NCBI RefSeq assembly: GCF_036504375.1
Contig: NZ_DASXVH010000084.1
Coordinates: 1-64,000 of the forward strand
DNA: 64,000 nucleotides
Source of the DNA: Novimethylophilus sp036504375
GTDB taxonomy: Bacteria; Pseudomonadota; Gammaproteobacteria; Burkholderiales; Methylophilaceae
Direction of reading: 5' to 3'
The stretch's first letter is position 1. Each line of letters begins with the position of its first letter. The position numbers were made by a program, and so were the translations under genes. The notes under the pieces are model-generated. The model was not told the DNA's origin and did no database searches. It worked only from the letters and a program-made list of their open reading frames with translations. Positions 25,737 through 34,611 of the stretch are shown piece after piece.

Positions 25737-26060
25737 ATGGCCGGATACAAAGAAATCGACCCTTCCGAATTGCAGGCAATGCTCGCGCAAGGCCAGATAC
25801 TGCTGGTGGACGTCCGCAACGGCGACGAGGTGGCGCGCGGTATGATCGGCGGCGCGCGGCATATTCCATTGCCCATGCTGCCGGCGATGCAGAACGAACT
25901 GGCCGATGACCTCGCGGTGGTGTTTTATTGCCACAGCGGCATACGCTCAGCCCACGCCTGCGCGTTCATAGCCAATCAGGGGCGCGACAATTTATTCAAT
26001 CTTCGCGGTGGCGTCATGGCCTGGGGCAATGCGGGTTATCCGTTTGCCGCCAGGAATTGA
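25737..26060 (+). CDS. Single-domain rhodanese-like protein
   Basis: A 107-residue cytoplasmic sulfurtransferase-like protein. The active-site loop YCHSGIRS places the persulfide Cys at 65; LLVDVRNGDEV and the C-terminal LRGGVMAWGNAGYP are typical. It starts 43 bases after tRNA-Phe. The TusA-like gene 13 bases downstream suggests a sulfur-relay pair. Confidence 0.85.
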   Translation: MAGYKEIDPSELQAMLAQGQILLVDVRNGDEVARGMIGGARHIPLPMLPAMQNELADDLAVVFYCHSGIRSAHACAFIANQGRDNLFNLRGGVMAWGNAGYPFAARN

Positions 26061-26072
26061 TGGGACAACAGC

Positions 26073-26303
26073 ATGGAATTCGATAAGGAACTGAATGCGC
26101 GCGGGCTCAATTGCCCATTGCCTATTCTTCGCTGCAAGAAAGCGCTGGCCGAAATCAATGGCGGCCAGGTGCTGAAGGTGGTAGCTACCGACGCCGGATC
26201 GGTCAAGGATTTTCAGGCGTTCTGCAAGCAGACCGGTAACGATTTGCTGTCCTTCAATGAAGGCGAAGGCGAGTACACGTTCTTTATCCGCAAGCGCACC
26301 TGA
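26073..26303 (+). CDS. TusA-family sulfur-carrier protein
   Basis: A 76-residue TusA-like protein with the diagnostic CPLP motif (Cys14) and the two-layer fold expected for sulfur transfer. It follows the rhodanese gene in one transcript, so it may receive sulfane sulfur from it. Whether it serves tRNA thiolation, molybdopterin or sulfur oxidation cannot be told. Confidence 0.85.
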   Translation: MEFDKELNARGLNCPLPILRCKKALAEINGGQVLKVVATDAGSVKDFQAFCKQTGNDLLSFNEGEGEYTFFIRKRT

Positions 26304-26346
26304 TTTTCTGCCGACATCCGACGTTGGCCTGTTCGTGTAGTCGCCT

Positions 26347-27384
26347 TCAACTGATTTTCGCACCCAGGAAATTGCCGATAAAATAAGTGGCTGCTCCCGC
26401 CAGGCTGCCGATCAACAGCATCCTCAAACCTCCCCACAGCGCGTCTCTGCCGGTGAATAGCGACAAGGTCGCGCCGACGACGAACAGGGCTATGCAAGAC
26501 AGCGTAACGGCGATCAGCAGAGGGTGGCGCTCAAGTTCGAGCAAGAACGGCAGCAGCGGAATCAGCCCGCCGAAGATGAAGGAAAAGAACGAGAACACCG
26601 CCGCCTGCCAGGGCGAGCCGAGTTCGTCCGGGTTCAAGCCCAGCTCTTCGCGCGCCAGCGTGTCCAGCCCCAGCTCCGGGTCGGCGATCATGCGTTTGGC
26701 CATAGCGTAGGCTTCTTCCCGGTTCATGCCGCGCGCCTGGTAGATCAGCGCCAGTTCCTCGGTTTCCTCGGCGGGATATTGCGCCAGCTCGTCCCGTTCC
26801 AGCCCGATCTGGTATTCGAACATTTCCCGCTGCGAACGCATCGATATCCATTCGCCGGCGGCCATCGAGATCGCGCCCGCCAAGAGCCCGGCTACACCGG
26901 TAAGCAGAATCGTCGCGCTCGCGCTGGTGGCGCCGGCTATCCCCATGATCAATAACGCGATGGAAACCAGGCCGTCGTTGACGCCGAATACCGCTGCGCG
27001 CAGTCCGCCGGAGGTGCCTTTGCCGCGGTGACTCGCGCCGACATCGTCTACGGACAGCGGCATCGGATGGTTCATCGGCCGTCGGCTGGAATAAACGGCC
27101 ATGCCACGGATTTTCATCGCCGCCAGCACCGGTTTGATGCGGCGCGGCCCCAGCCTGCGTATCAGCCAGGCTACGGTTTTGACGCGCCTGCCGGGAATAT
27201 AGCGTGCCGGCACCGCATGGCCTGACTTGCGTATTTCCTTGGCCCATAGCTCCGACTGCTCATCTGCCTCATGCGCCAACTCCAGGAACAGCAACTGACG
27301 TGCGGTGCCGGATTCGCTATCCGACAGGATGCGATACAGGTAAGCCGAGTTTTTTTCTTCCTTCCAGCTTTCGAGTTCGTGCAT
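26347..27384 (-). CDS. VIT1/CCC1-family iron/manganese transporter with ferritin-like N-terminus
   Basis: A 345-residue membrane protein. Residues 1-90 form a helical ferritin-like region (ESWKEEKNSAYLYRILS, LELAHEADEQSELWAKEI); residues 130-345 are the VIT/CCC1 transporter with GGLRAAVFGVNDGLVSI and GAISMAAGEWISM. Such fusions export iron or manganese in MbfA-type proteins. The substrate is inferred from the family. Confidence 0.8.
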   Translation of the reverse strand: MHELESWKEEKNSAYLYRILSDSESGTARQLLFLELAHEADEQSELWAKEIRKSGHAVPARYIPGRRVKTVAWLIRRLGPRRIKPVLAAMKIRGMAVYSSRRPMNHPMPLSVDDVGASHRGKGTSGGLRAAVFGVNDGLVSIALLIMGIAGATSASATILLTGVAGLLAGAISMAAGEWISMRSQREMFEYQIGLERDELAQYPAEETEELALIYQARGMNREEAYAMAKRMIADPELGLDTLAREELGLNPDELGSPWQAAVFSFFSFIFGGLIPLLPFLLELERHPLLIAVTLSCIALFVVGATLSLFTGRDALWGGLRMLLIGSLAGAATYFIGNFLGAKIS

Positions 27385-27417
27385 GATCTGCTCCCGAATG
27401 GATGGAGTCGATGCCGA

Positions 27418-28914
27418 CTAGCTGTTTTTGTCAAAGCGCCGATATTGCACGGCTTCCGCGATATGCGCCGCGCTGATGCCGTCTGCCCCCGCAATATCGG
27501 CGATGGTGCGGCCGACTTTCAGGATGCGATGGTAGGCGCGCGCAGACAGGTCCAGCCTGGTGATGGCCTGCTTGAGCAAGGCTTCTCCGGCCGCGTCAGT
27601 GGTGCAATATGCCTCGATTTCCTTGGTGGAAAGTTGCGCGTTGGGCTGGTTCTGGCGCTGCATTTGCCGCTGTCGTGCGTTTTCCACGCGGATGCGAATC
27701 ACTGCGCTCGATTCGCCATTTGCCGCCGCGGTCAACTCGGATTCGGGCAGCGCGGGCACTTCGATTTGCAGGTCTATGCGATCCAGCAGCGGGCCGGAAA
27801 TCCTGGAGCGGTAACGCGCGACCTGGTCCGGCGTGCAGCGGCACTTGGCATTATGGTGGCCGAGGTAGCCGCAGGGGCAGGGATTCATCGCTGCGATCAA
27901 TTGAAACCGCGCCGGAAAATCCTCCTGGCGCGCAGCACGCGAGATCGTGATGCGGCCGGATTCCAGCGGCTCGCGCAGCACTTCCAGCACGGAGCGGGAA
28001 AACTCCGGCAGCTCGTCCAGAAACAGCACGCCGTGATGCGCCAGCGATATCTCCCCCGGCCGTGGATTACTGCCGCCGCCGACCAGGGCTACGCCGGATG
28101 CGGTGTGGTGCGGGGCGCGATAGGGGCGGCGCTTCCAATGCTCCAGCCGGAAGCCGCCAGTGAGCGAAGCGATGGCCGCAGACTCCAACGCCTCATCGTC
28201 TGTCATTTCCGGTAGGATGCCGGAGAAGCGTGCAGCCAGCATGGATTTTCCGGTACCGGGCGGCCCGGACATCAATACGCTGTGGTTGCCGGCGGCGGCG
28301 ATTTCCAGTGCGCGCTTGGCTTGCGCCTGCCCCTTCACCTCGCTGAAATCCGGGTAATGCCGGAAACCACTCTCCGGTTCCACCGTGTGGCGCGCCAACA
28401 ACTGCTGTCCGGCCAGGTGCGCGCAAACTTCGAGCAGCGTTGCCGCCGGATAGATCGCGGCATTCTGCACCAGCGCTGCCTCGGACGCACTGTTTTGGGG
28501 TAGCACGAATGCCCGACCGTCGCGACAGGCCTTCAGCGTCATCGCCAGTGCGCCGCGAACCGGCCGCAGTTCTCCGGTGAGCGCGAGTTCGCCGGCAAAT
28601 TCGTAGCTTGAAAGCTGGTCGGAGGGAATCTGCCCGGAAGCGGCGAGGATGCCCAGCGCAATGGGCAGATCAAAGCGGCCGCTCTCCTTGGGCAGGTCGG
28701 CAGGGGCCAGGTTGACGGTGATGCGTCGTGCCGGGAATTCGTAGTGGGCGTTCTGCAACGCGGCGCGCACGCGGTCCTTGCTTTCCTTTACCTCGGCTTC
28801 GGGCAGGCCGACGATGGTGAAGTTAGGCAGGCCGTTGGCCAGGTGCACTTCCACCGTCACCGGCGGCGCATCCATTCCGGCCAGCCCGCGGCTGTGCAGT
28901 ACGGCAAGCCCCAT
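27418..28914 (-). CDS. comM: ComM/YifB-family AAA+ ATPase
   Basis: 498 residues, the usual size for this magnesium-chelatase-related family; ComM is a branch-migration helicase used in natural transformation. The N-terminal domain (AVLHSRGLAGMDAPPVTVEV), Walker A GPPGTGKSM, Walker B LFLDELPEF and the C-terminal QRRFDKNS region are intact. A type IV pilus operon is also in the window, consistent with DNA uptake but not proof of it. Confidence 0.92.
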   Translation of the reverse strand: MGLAVLHSRGLAGMDAPPVTVEVHLANGLPNFTIVGLPEAEVKESKDRVRAALQNAHYEFPARRITVNLAPADLPKESGRFDLPIALGILAASGQIPSDQLSSYEFAGELALTGELRPVRGALAMTLKACRDGRAFVLPQNSASEAALVQNAAIYPAATLLEVCAHLAGQQLLARHTVEPESGFRHYPDFSEVKGQAQAKRALEIAAAGNHSVLMSGPPGTGKSMLAARFSGILPEMTDDEALESAAIASLTGGFRLEHWKRRPYRAPHHTASGVALVGGGSNPRPGEISLAHHGVLFLDELPEFSRSVLEVLREPLESGRITISRAARQEDFPARFQLIAAMNPCPCGYLGHHNAKCRCTPDQVARYRSRISGPLLDRIDLQIEVPALPESELTAAANGESSAVIRIRVENARQRQMQRQNQPNAQLSTKEIEAYCTTDAAGEALLKQAITRLDLSARAYHRILKVGRTIADIAGADGISAAHIAEAVQYRRFDKNS

Positions 28915-28920
28915 CGCAGG

Positions 28921-29166
28921 CTAATCCTTACCAGCCAGCCTTGCTTCCAACTCTTTCACCTTGAGCTCCAGAGCACTGAGCTGCTCACGCGCCCGCAGCA
29001 GCACTTGGGACTGGGCGTCGAATTCCTCTCGGGTGACCAGGTCCAGCCTGAAAAACAGGCTTTGCAGTAACGAACGCAGGTTCTTTTCCAGGTCGCCGGC
29101 GGGAGTTTCGGAGACCAGCTTGTTGATCCTGCCGCCGATCTCATCAAGGATTTTCGTATCCAGCAT
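28921..29166 (-). CDS. ubiK: Ubiquinone biosynthesis accessory factor UbiK
   Basis: An 81-residue coiled-coil protein of the BMFP/UbiK family (MLDTKILDEIGGRINKLVSE; then DLVTREEFDAQSQVLLRARE), an assembly factor for aerobic ubiquinone synthesis. GAGGAAC precedes the ATG at 29166, which fixes the start; the longer open frame upstream has no family match. Probably co-transcribed with comM. Confidence 0.85.
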   Translation of the reverse strand: MLDTKILDEIGGRINKLVSETPAGDLEKNLRSLLQSLFFRLDLVTREEFDAQSQVLLRAREQLSALELKVKELEARLAGKD

Positions 29167-29287
29167 GCTGTTCCTCCAAAAAGGCCAGTTTATCAGAGTT
29201 GCTTTCCCCTTAATGTATAAAGAGGTACTTCCACGCCTATCCACCGTCACGCCTGTCGCCATTGCACGCACCATCGGAGACTATCAA

Positions 29288-29302
29288 GCTCCAAAGCGGT
29301 GC
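29288..29302 (+). promoter_or_regulatory. NtrC-like binding site upstream of the urea/guanidine operon
   Basis: GCTCC-N5-GGTGC differs by one base from the NtrC palindrome core GCACC-N5-GGTGC. It ends 77 bases before the sigma-54 promoter, nearly the same spacing as the proximal site of the glnK-amtB operon. A partial half-site (GCACC) lies about 20 bases further upstream. Confidence 0.5.
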
Positions 29303-29378
29303 GGGATTCATGCTTGCAGCAAGGGCAGATTCAGGCAGGTAAGTTTGTAACAAATTGATTTGATAATAAAAGATTTCA

Positions 29379-29394
29379 TGGCATAGCGATTGCT
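29379..29394 (+). promoter_or_regulatory. Sigma-54 promoter of the ABC transporter/carboxylase operon
   Basis: TGGCATAGCGATTGCT matches the -24/-12 consensus with GG and GC ten bases apart and TTGCT intact. It is 52 bases before the substrate-binding protein start, which carries a good AAGGAG. The rest of the 279-base gap (29167-29445) shows no guanidine riboswitch or other RNA. Confidence 0.8.
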
Positions 29395-29445
29395 TACAGT
29401 ATTACCGGAATTATTTTCAGTAATACCATTGAAAGGAGATGTGTC

Positions 29446-30458
29446 ATGGCTTTTACCGGTAAGCGTGGTTTTTTCAAACAAGTGTTGATCGCTGCCTCCT
29501 TGCCGCTGGCGCTATTGTCCGCCAGCGCCGCGTGGGCAGGCGCACCCCTTAGATCGGTTATAGCGACTGGCCAGGCTGGGTGGCCTGGCAGGTGGCGATC
29601 GAGAAGGGCTGGTTCAAGGAAGCGGGTGTTGACGTGCAGTTCGACTGGTTCGACTACTCGGCCTCCATGGACGCCTTTTCTGCCGGGAAGATTGACGCCG
29701 TGACCGTCACCAACGGCGACGCGCTGGTGATGGCTTCAGGCGGCGCCAAGAACGTGATGATCATGCTCACCGATTATTCCAACGGCAACGACATGATCGT
29801 CGGCAAGCCGGGCATCAAGAGCCTGAAAGACCTGAAAGGCAAGAAGGTTGGCCTGGAAACCGGTCTGGTGGAGCACCTGCTGCTGCTGAACGGTCTGGAA
29901 AAGGCCGGCCTGAAGGAATCCGACCTTATCATCGTCAACACCAAGACCAACGAAACGCCGCAAACCCTGGCAGCCGGCGACCTGGCGGCGATCGGCGCCT
30001 GGCAGCCGAACTCCGGCGAGGCCATGAAGCGCGTGCCCGGCGCCAAGCCGGTCTACACCTCCGCCGACGAACCGGGGCTGATCTACGACGTGCTGACCGT
30101 GAACCCGTCCAGCCTGTCCGGCCTGTCCGGCCTGTCCGGCCGTCGCGCCGACTGGCAGAAGGTGGTGAAGGTGTGGGGCAAGGTAGTGAGCTACATCAAC
30201 GACCCCAGGACGCAGCCGGATGCCGTCAAGATCATGGCTACCCGGGTCGGACTCAAGCCAGAGGCCTATCTGCTCCTGCTCAAGGGTACCAGGCTGTTGA
30301 GTCTGGAAGAAGGCAAGAAGGTATTCGCCAAGGCCGATGGTTTCAAATCGCTGTACGGCTCCAGCAAGATCGCCGACAGCTTCAACGTCAAGTATGGCGT
30401 TTACAAGCAGCCGCAGGATCTGACCAAGGCCATCGATCCTTCCCTGGCCGCCAAGTAA
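29446..30458 (+). CDS. Urea-carboxylase-region ABC transporter, substrate-binding protein (frameshifted)
   Basis: Periplasmic solute-binding protein of the family found with urea/guanidine carboxylases (TIGR03427-like). The start and signal peptide (to AWAG) are in one frame; from about 29551 the family sequence (IGYSDWPGWVAWQVAIEKGW) continues in another. One missing A, turning AAG into AG, explains the shift. The rest to 30458 is intact, so this is either a sequencing error or a fresh mutation. Three copies of a 9-base unit add SGL repeats after NPSSL. First gene of the sigma-54 operon. Confidence 0.8.
30113..30139 (+). repeat. Three tandem copies of a 9-base unit
   Basis: CCTGTCCGG occurs three times head to tail inside the substrate-binding protein gene, keeping the frame and adding Ser-Gly-Leu units in a loop between NPSS and RRADW. 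This looks like slippage. Confidence 0.85.
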
Positions 30459-30482
30459 GCGGCACAACGGAAAGGCGCGGGA

Positions 30483-31448
30483 ATGAACCTGTCATCATGG
30501 TTTGCGGTGCGCAGGGAACTGTCGCCGCGCAAGAAGACCATGCTGGGCATCGGTTCGTTCCTGCTGCCTTTGCTGATCTGGTGCCTGGTCAGTTATGTGC
30601 CCTTCGTCTGGCACCCGATGATGCTGGTCAGCCAGCCGGGCGATGTGGATTATTTCCAGGCCGGCATGCTGGTAGACAAGGCCGTTTACCGGGAGGAACT
30701 AGCCAACATGCAGGCCCAGGGCAAGGTTGCGCCGCAAGGCAAGCCGGCCAACCCCATCTACCTGCCCGCCCCACATGAAGTAGCGAAAGCGTTTTATACC
30801 GCCTTCACCACTCCCCCGGAACAACGCGATGGCCAATGGCTGCACCAGAGCCTGTGGCACAGTATCCGGATCATCTTCTGGGGCTTCGTGCTGTCCTCGC
30901 TGATCGGCGTGCCGCTGGGCATCCTGTGCGGCACCTATAGCGCGATTTCGCGCCTCAACGAGCCGTTCGTCGAGTTTTTCCGCTACCTGCCGGCACCGGC
31001 TTTCGGTGCGCTGGCGGTGGCGATCCTGGGAATTTACGACGGCCCCAAGATCAGCATCATCGTCATCGGTACGCTGTTCCAGCAGGTGCTGATCATCGCC
31101 AACACCACGCGCAAGCTCGATTACGCGTTGCTGGAAGCTGCCCTGACGCTGGGCACCAGGCGTTTCAAGCTGCTGTTCCACGTCATCATTCCGGGCATCC
31201 TGCCGGAACTGTACCGCGACCAGCGCATCCTGCTGGGCTGGGCGTGGACTTACCTGATCGTCGCCGAACTGATCGGCACCTCTTCCGGCATCACCTGGTT
31301 CATCACCCAGCAGGCGCGCTACCAGCATTTTGATAACGTTTACGCTGCCATCATCATCATCGGCCTGCTGGGCTTGGGCGGCGATATGCTGCTGGCCGCG
31401 TTGGGACGACGGCTGTTTCCCTGGGATCGCCCCGCCAACAAGGAATAG
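30483..31448 (+). CDS. ABC transporter permease, urea/guanidine carboxylase region
   Basis: Inner-membrane permease of 321 residues related to the nitrate/taurine (SsuC) class. An N-terminal helix, a periplasmic stretch (about residues 40-95), then the transmembrane core with EAALTLGTRRFKLLFHVIIPGILP, the loop that contacts the ATPase. Placed between the binding protein and ATPase genes. The substrate is presumably a urea- or guanidine-type compound. Confidence 0.88.
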   Translation: MNLSSWFAVRRELSPRKKTMLGIGSFLLPLLIWCLVSYVPFVWHPMMLVSQPGDVDYFQAGMLVDKAVYREELANMQAQGKVAPQGKPANPIYLPAPHEVAKAFYTAFTTPPEQRDGQWLHQSLWHSIRIIFWGFVLSSLIGVPLGILCGTYSAISRLNEPFVEFFRYLPAPAFGALAVAILGIYDGPKISIIVIGTLFQQVLIIANTTRKLDYALLEAALTLGTRRFKLLFHVIIPGILPELYRDQRILLGWAWTYLIVAELIGTSSGITWFITQQARYQHFDNVYAAIIIIGLLGLGGDMLLAALGRRLFPWDRPANKE

Positions 31449-31454
31449 CAAGGA

Positions 31455-32372
31455 ATGGATGTGAACAACCCCATCAGCCTGCCGAGCTACCTCACGCAAT
31501 CCGAAGCTGTCAGGAGCCGCTTCGAGCGACTGAAAGCGCGCGAGGTCATCCTGGAGGTGAAGCAGCTCGGCAAGGTCTACAAAACCACCAAGGGTGATGT
31601 TACGGCGCTGCGGGACATCAATTTCAGGACTCACCGCCGCGAGTTCGTCTGCGTTATCGGCCCGTCCGGCTGCGGCAAGTCCACCCTGATTCGCATCCTG
31701 GCCGGGCTGGAATCACACACTTCCGGCGACGTGCTGCTGGACGGCAAGCCGGTCACCGGCCCCGGCCGCGATCGCGGCATGGTGTTCCAGGGCTATACGC
31801 TGTTCCCTTGGCTGACGGTGAAGAAAAACGTCATGTTTGGCCTGGAAATGAACAACATGGGGGCCTCCGAAGCGGCGCGCGAAGCCGAGCTGTGGCTGGA
31901 ACTGATCGGGCTGGAAAAGTTCGCCAATGCCTATCCGCACGAGTTGTCGGGCGGCATGAAGCAGCGCGTGGCGATTGCCCGGGCGCTGGTCAACCAGCCG
32001 CGCATTTTGTTGATGGACGAACCGTTCGGCGCGCTGGATGCGCAATCGCGCGCCAGGATGCAGGCGCACCTGCTGGAAATCTGGCGCAACATCGACATTA
32101 CCGTCGTGTTCATCACGCACGACCTGGACGAGGCCATCTTCTTGGCCGACCGCATCCTGGTGCTGAAGGCGCATCCCGGCGAGGTGCAGGAGTTGATCGA
32201 AGTGCCGGCACCGCGTCCGCGCAGCGCCGGGCAATTTACCAGCCCGGAATTCCTGGCGACCAAGGCGCGGCTGGAGGCACTGATCCACCCGCCGCAACCG
32301 GTGGCGGAAGAGGAAGAAGAAGTGAAACCGCACATGATCCGCTTCGTCAATGTGGCGGATAACGTCGAATAG
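31455..32372 (+). CDS. ABC transporter ATP-binding protein, urea/guanidine carboxylase region
   Basis: Cytoplasmic ATPase of 305 residues. Walker A GPSGCGKST, Q-loop, signature LSGGMKQR, Walker B ILLMDEPFGALDA and the switch His in FITHDLDEAIFLADR are all present. An N-terminal extension of about 30 residues and a C-terminal tail (AEEEEEVKPHMIRF) exceed the core. Completes the transporter with the two preceding genes. Confidence 0.92.
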   Translation: MDVNNPISLPSYLTQSEAVRSRFERLKAREVILEVKQLGKVYKTTKGDVTALRDINFRTHRREFVCVIGPSGCGKSTLIRILAGLESHTSGDVLLDGKPVTGPGRDRGMVFQGYTLFPWLTVKKNVMFGLEMNNMGASEAAREAELWLELIGLEKFANAYPHELSGGMKQRVAIARALVNQPRILLMDEPFGALDAQSRARMQAHLLEIWRNIDITVVFITHDLDEAIFLADRILVLKAHPGEVQELIEVPAPRPRSAGQFTSPEFLATKARLEALIHPPQPVAEEEEEVKPHMIRFVNVADNVE

Positions 32373-32469
32373 AAAATCGTCCATGTCAGCGAACCGATCC
32401 GGCGCGGCCTACGGGAAAAACCACCGCTGCCGCACTCTTGGTTTTGAAGTCTGTTAAGAGAAGAACCCG

Positions 32470-32685
32470 ATGAAAACAAACGAAGAAATTGCCACCATGA
32501 TGCCCAAGCCGTTCGCCGACAAGACCGGCAGCAACCTGTTTGCCTGCGATCCCGCCGCCGACCCGCGCGGCTTTGGCCTGACCCAACCCGGCTACCAGTT
32601 CATCGCCGGCATCCTCAGGCACGGCCCGGCGTTGTGCGTCGCCTTCGCGCCCAGCGTGGATAACCTGCATGCGATCAAAGCATGA
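32470..32685 (+). pseudogene. Glutamine synthetase (GlnT-like) remnant
   Basis: A 71-codon frame. MMPKPFADKTGS, NLFACDPAADPRGFGL, PGYQFIAGILRHGPALCVAFAP and SV match the central part of GlnT-type glutamine synthetases in order, but the stretch between TGS and NLFA (normally GSGMH and after) is deleted, and the frame ends where NSYKRL should follow. The active site cannot be complete. Its end overlaps the NikR-like start as ATGA. It is probably a decayed assimilation gene of this operon, though a short product may still be translated. Confidence 0.65.
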
Positions 32686-33158
32686 ACCAGAAACAGAAAA
32701 ACCGGCCGGTCAATCGCATCAGTATTTCGCTGCCGGACGATTTGCAGGCCGATGTGGATGAGATGGTGGCGAGGCGCGGCTTCGACAGCCGCTCGCAGGC
32801 CATCAACGACATGCTGCACCAGCATGTTGCCGAACATCAACAAAAAATCGGCGACGAGGTCATGGTCGGGACGATCACCATTCTCTACAACAATGCCACG
32901 TGCGGCTTGCAGAAAACCCTGGCGGATATGCAGTACAAACATCTGGATGAGGTCATCAGCTCGCTGCACGTGCACTTGATGAACAACCAGACCATGGAAG
33001 TGATCCTGGTGCAGGGACCGGCGCAAAAAGTGCAGGCCATCGCCGACGAAATCGTCACCCTGCGCGGCGTCATCACCGGCAAGTTGCAGCTGATGGCGGC
33101 GGTCATTCCGCCGGTGCACCCAGCAACGGGCAAACAAGATCAAGGAGCTGATACATGA
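32682..33158 (+). CDS. NikR-like ribbon-helix-helix regulator
   Basis: A 158-residue protein with an N-terminal ribbon-helix-helix (NRISISLPDDLQADVDEMVARRGFDSRSQAIND) and a C-terminal ACT-type domain of NikR. Two metal-ligand positions keep His (H96 and H98 in LHVHL), but the other two ligands of E. coli NikR (His76, Cys95) align with Tyr85 and Thr104. It therefore probably does not bind nickel as NikR does and may sense something linked to urea or guanidine. Stop overlaps the next start as ATGA. Confidence 0.8.
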   Translation: MNQKQKNRPVNRISISLPDDLQADVDEMVARRGFDSRSQAINDMLHQHVAEHQQKIGDEVMVGTITILYNNATCGLQKTLADMQYKHLDEVISSLHVHLMNNQTMEVILVQGPAQKVQAIADEIVTLRGVITGKLQLMAAVIPPVHPATGKQDQGADT

Positions 33159-33886
33159 ACAACATCCTGTGGGAAGAAACCGTCCCCGGCGGCAACCACT
33201 GGTCCGGCGTGCTGCGGCGCGACACCGCGCTGCGCCTGACCGACCTGGAAGGCGGTGCCAACGTCGCGGCGCTGTTCTACAACCGCGAGGAAAAGCTGGA
33301 GCGCTACAACATGCCGGACACGCTGAAGGCGCAGCACACCGCTTTCCTCACCGCCGGCAACGTGTGCTACTCCGACATGGGGCGCGTGCTGTGCTCCATC
33401 ATCGGCGACAGTGTGGGCTGGCACGACACCCTGAGCGGCGTGTCGGATGCTGCGCTGGTGGCGGAAAAGTACGGCACGGTCAATTTCCAGACCCACCGCA
33501 ACGATATGGTCCGCAGCGGCAGGGACGGCCTGCTGATTGAGCTGGGCAAGTGGGGCCTGGGCAAGCGCGACCTAGTGGCCAACGTCAATTTCTTCAGCAA
33601 GGTGACGGCCGATGCCGACGGCAACCTGCACTTCCAGCCCCGCCACAGCAAGGCCGGCGACACCGTCGAACTGCGTTTCGACATGGACGTGCTGGTGGTG
33701 CTTTCCACCGCGCCGCACCCGCTCGATCCCGTATCGCAATACAAACCGGCGGCCGTCAAGCTTACTGCTTGGCATGCCGGAACTGCCGCAGTCGACGACG
33801 TGTGCCGCAACGCCTGTCCGCAAAACCAGCGCGGCTTCATCAACACCGAACGTTTTTACGCGGGCTCGGGGAGGAGATCATGCTGA
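33155..33886 (+). CDS. Urea carboxylase-associated protein 1 (DUF1989; probable carboxyguanidine deiminase subunit)
   Basis: A 243-residue DUF1989 protein (TIGR03424-like): WEETVPGGNHWSGVLRRDTALRL, ALFYNREEKLERYNMPDTLK, GDSVGWHDTLSG and ANVNFFSKV. This family, formerly named urea amidolyase-associated, forms with the next protein the carboxyguanidine deiminase that follows guanidine carboxylase. That activity is known for related operons and inferred here. Overlaps both neighbours by a few bases. Confidence 0.85.
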   Translation: MNNILWEETVPGGNHWSGVLRRDTALRLTDLEGGANVAALFYNREEKLERYNMPDTLKAQHTAFLTAGNVCYSDMGRVLCSIIGDSVGWHDTLSGVSDAALVAEKYGTVNFQTHRNDMVRSGRDGLLIELGKWGLGKRDLVANVNFFSKVTADADGNLHFQPRHSKAGDTVELRFDMDVLVVLSTAPHPLDPVSQYKPAAVKLTAWHAGTAAVDDVCRNACPQNQRGFINTERFYAGSGRRSC

Positions 33887-34536
33887 CGACAAGCAACCTG
33901 ATTCCGGGCAACGCCGTGCTGGACGAGATTTGCGCCGCCGGCGAGCCGTGGATGGGCATGGTAAAACAAGGCCAGATATTCCGCATCCTCGATCTGGAAG
34001 GCAACCAGGCGGTGGATACGCTGTTCTACAACGCCGCCGACCCCGAGGAGCGCTATAGCGCGGTGGATACCATCCGGCGGCAGGGTAATCTGTACCTGAC
34101 CACGGGTTCGGTGCTCTATAGCGGCGAGGGGCGCCCGATGTTGAAAATCATTGCCGACACCTGCGGCCGCCACGACACGCTGGGTGGTGCCTGCGCAGCG
34201 GAAAGCAACACCGTCAGATACGCATTGGAAAAACGTCCCATGCACAGCTGCCGCGACAACTTCATGCATGCGTTGGCGCATTGCGACTGTGCCCGCCACC
34301 GCCACATGACCAAGCGCGATATCACCGCCAACGTCAATTTCTTCATGAACGTGCCGGTGACGCCGGAAGGCGGGCTGACTTTCGCCGACGGCATTTCGGC
34401 ACCGGGCAAGTACGTCGAGATGCGCGCCGAGATGGACGTGGTGGTGTTGATCTCCAACTGCCCGCAGCTCAACAACCCGTGCAACGCTTACAACCCGACG
34501 CCGATCCGGTTGCTGGTGTGGGATGCACATCGCTAA
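33880..34536 (+). CDS. Urea carboxylase-associated protein 2 (DUF1989; probable carboxyguanidine deiminase subunit)
   Basis: A 218-residue paralogue of the preceding protein (TIGR03425-like) with Cys-rich HSCRDNFMHALAHCDCARH, TLFYNAADPEERYSAVDT and ANVNFFMNVPV. The ATG at 33880, after GGAGGAG, overlaps the preceding stop by seven bases; a longer upstream frame lies inside that gene. Two DUF1989 proteins together are the mark of the guanidine-degrading version of this operon. Confidence 0.85.
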   Translation: MLTTSNLIPGNAVLDEICAAGEPWMGMVKQGQIFRILDLEGNQAVDTLFYNAADPEERYSAVDTIRRQGNLYLTTGSVLYSGEGRPMLKIIADTCGRHDTLGGACAAESNTVRYALEKRPMHSCRDNFMHALAHCDCARHRHMTKRDITANVNFFMNVPVTPEGGLTFADGISAPGKYVEMRAEMDVVVLISNCPQLNNPCNAYNPTPIRLLVWDAHR

Positions 34537-34611
34537 GCATTGTGCCGGGACGGCCCGGCGCGAAGCGCAACGAGACGGGACGACCCGCCCACGGATTTTC
34601 GGGAGAATCAG

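Noticed and set aside
29167..29445. Guanidine riboswitch before the carboxylase operon
   Set aside because: I looked for the conserved guanidine-I core and paired ACGR loops of guanidine-II and saw neither; only the sigma-54 and NtrC-like sites stand out.
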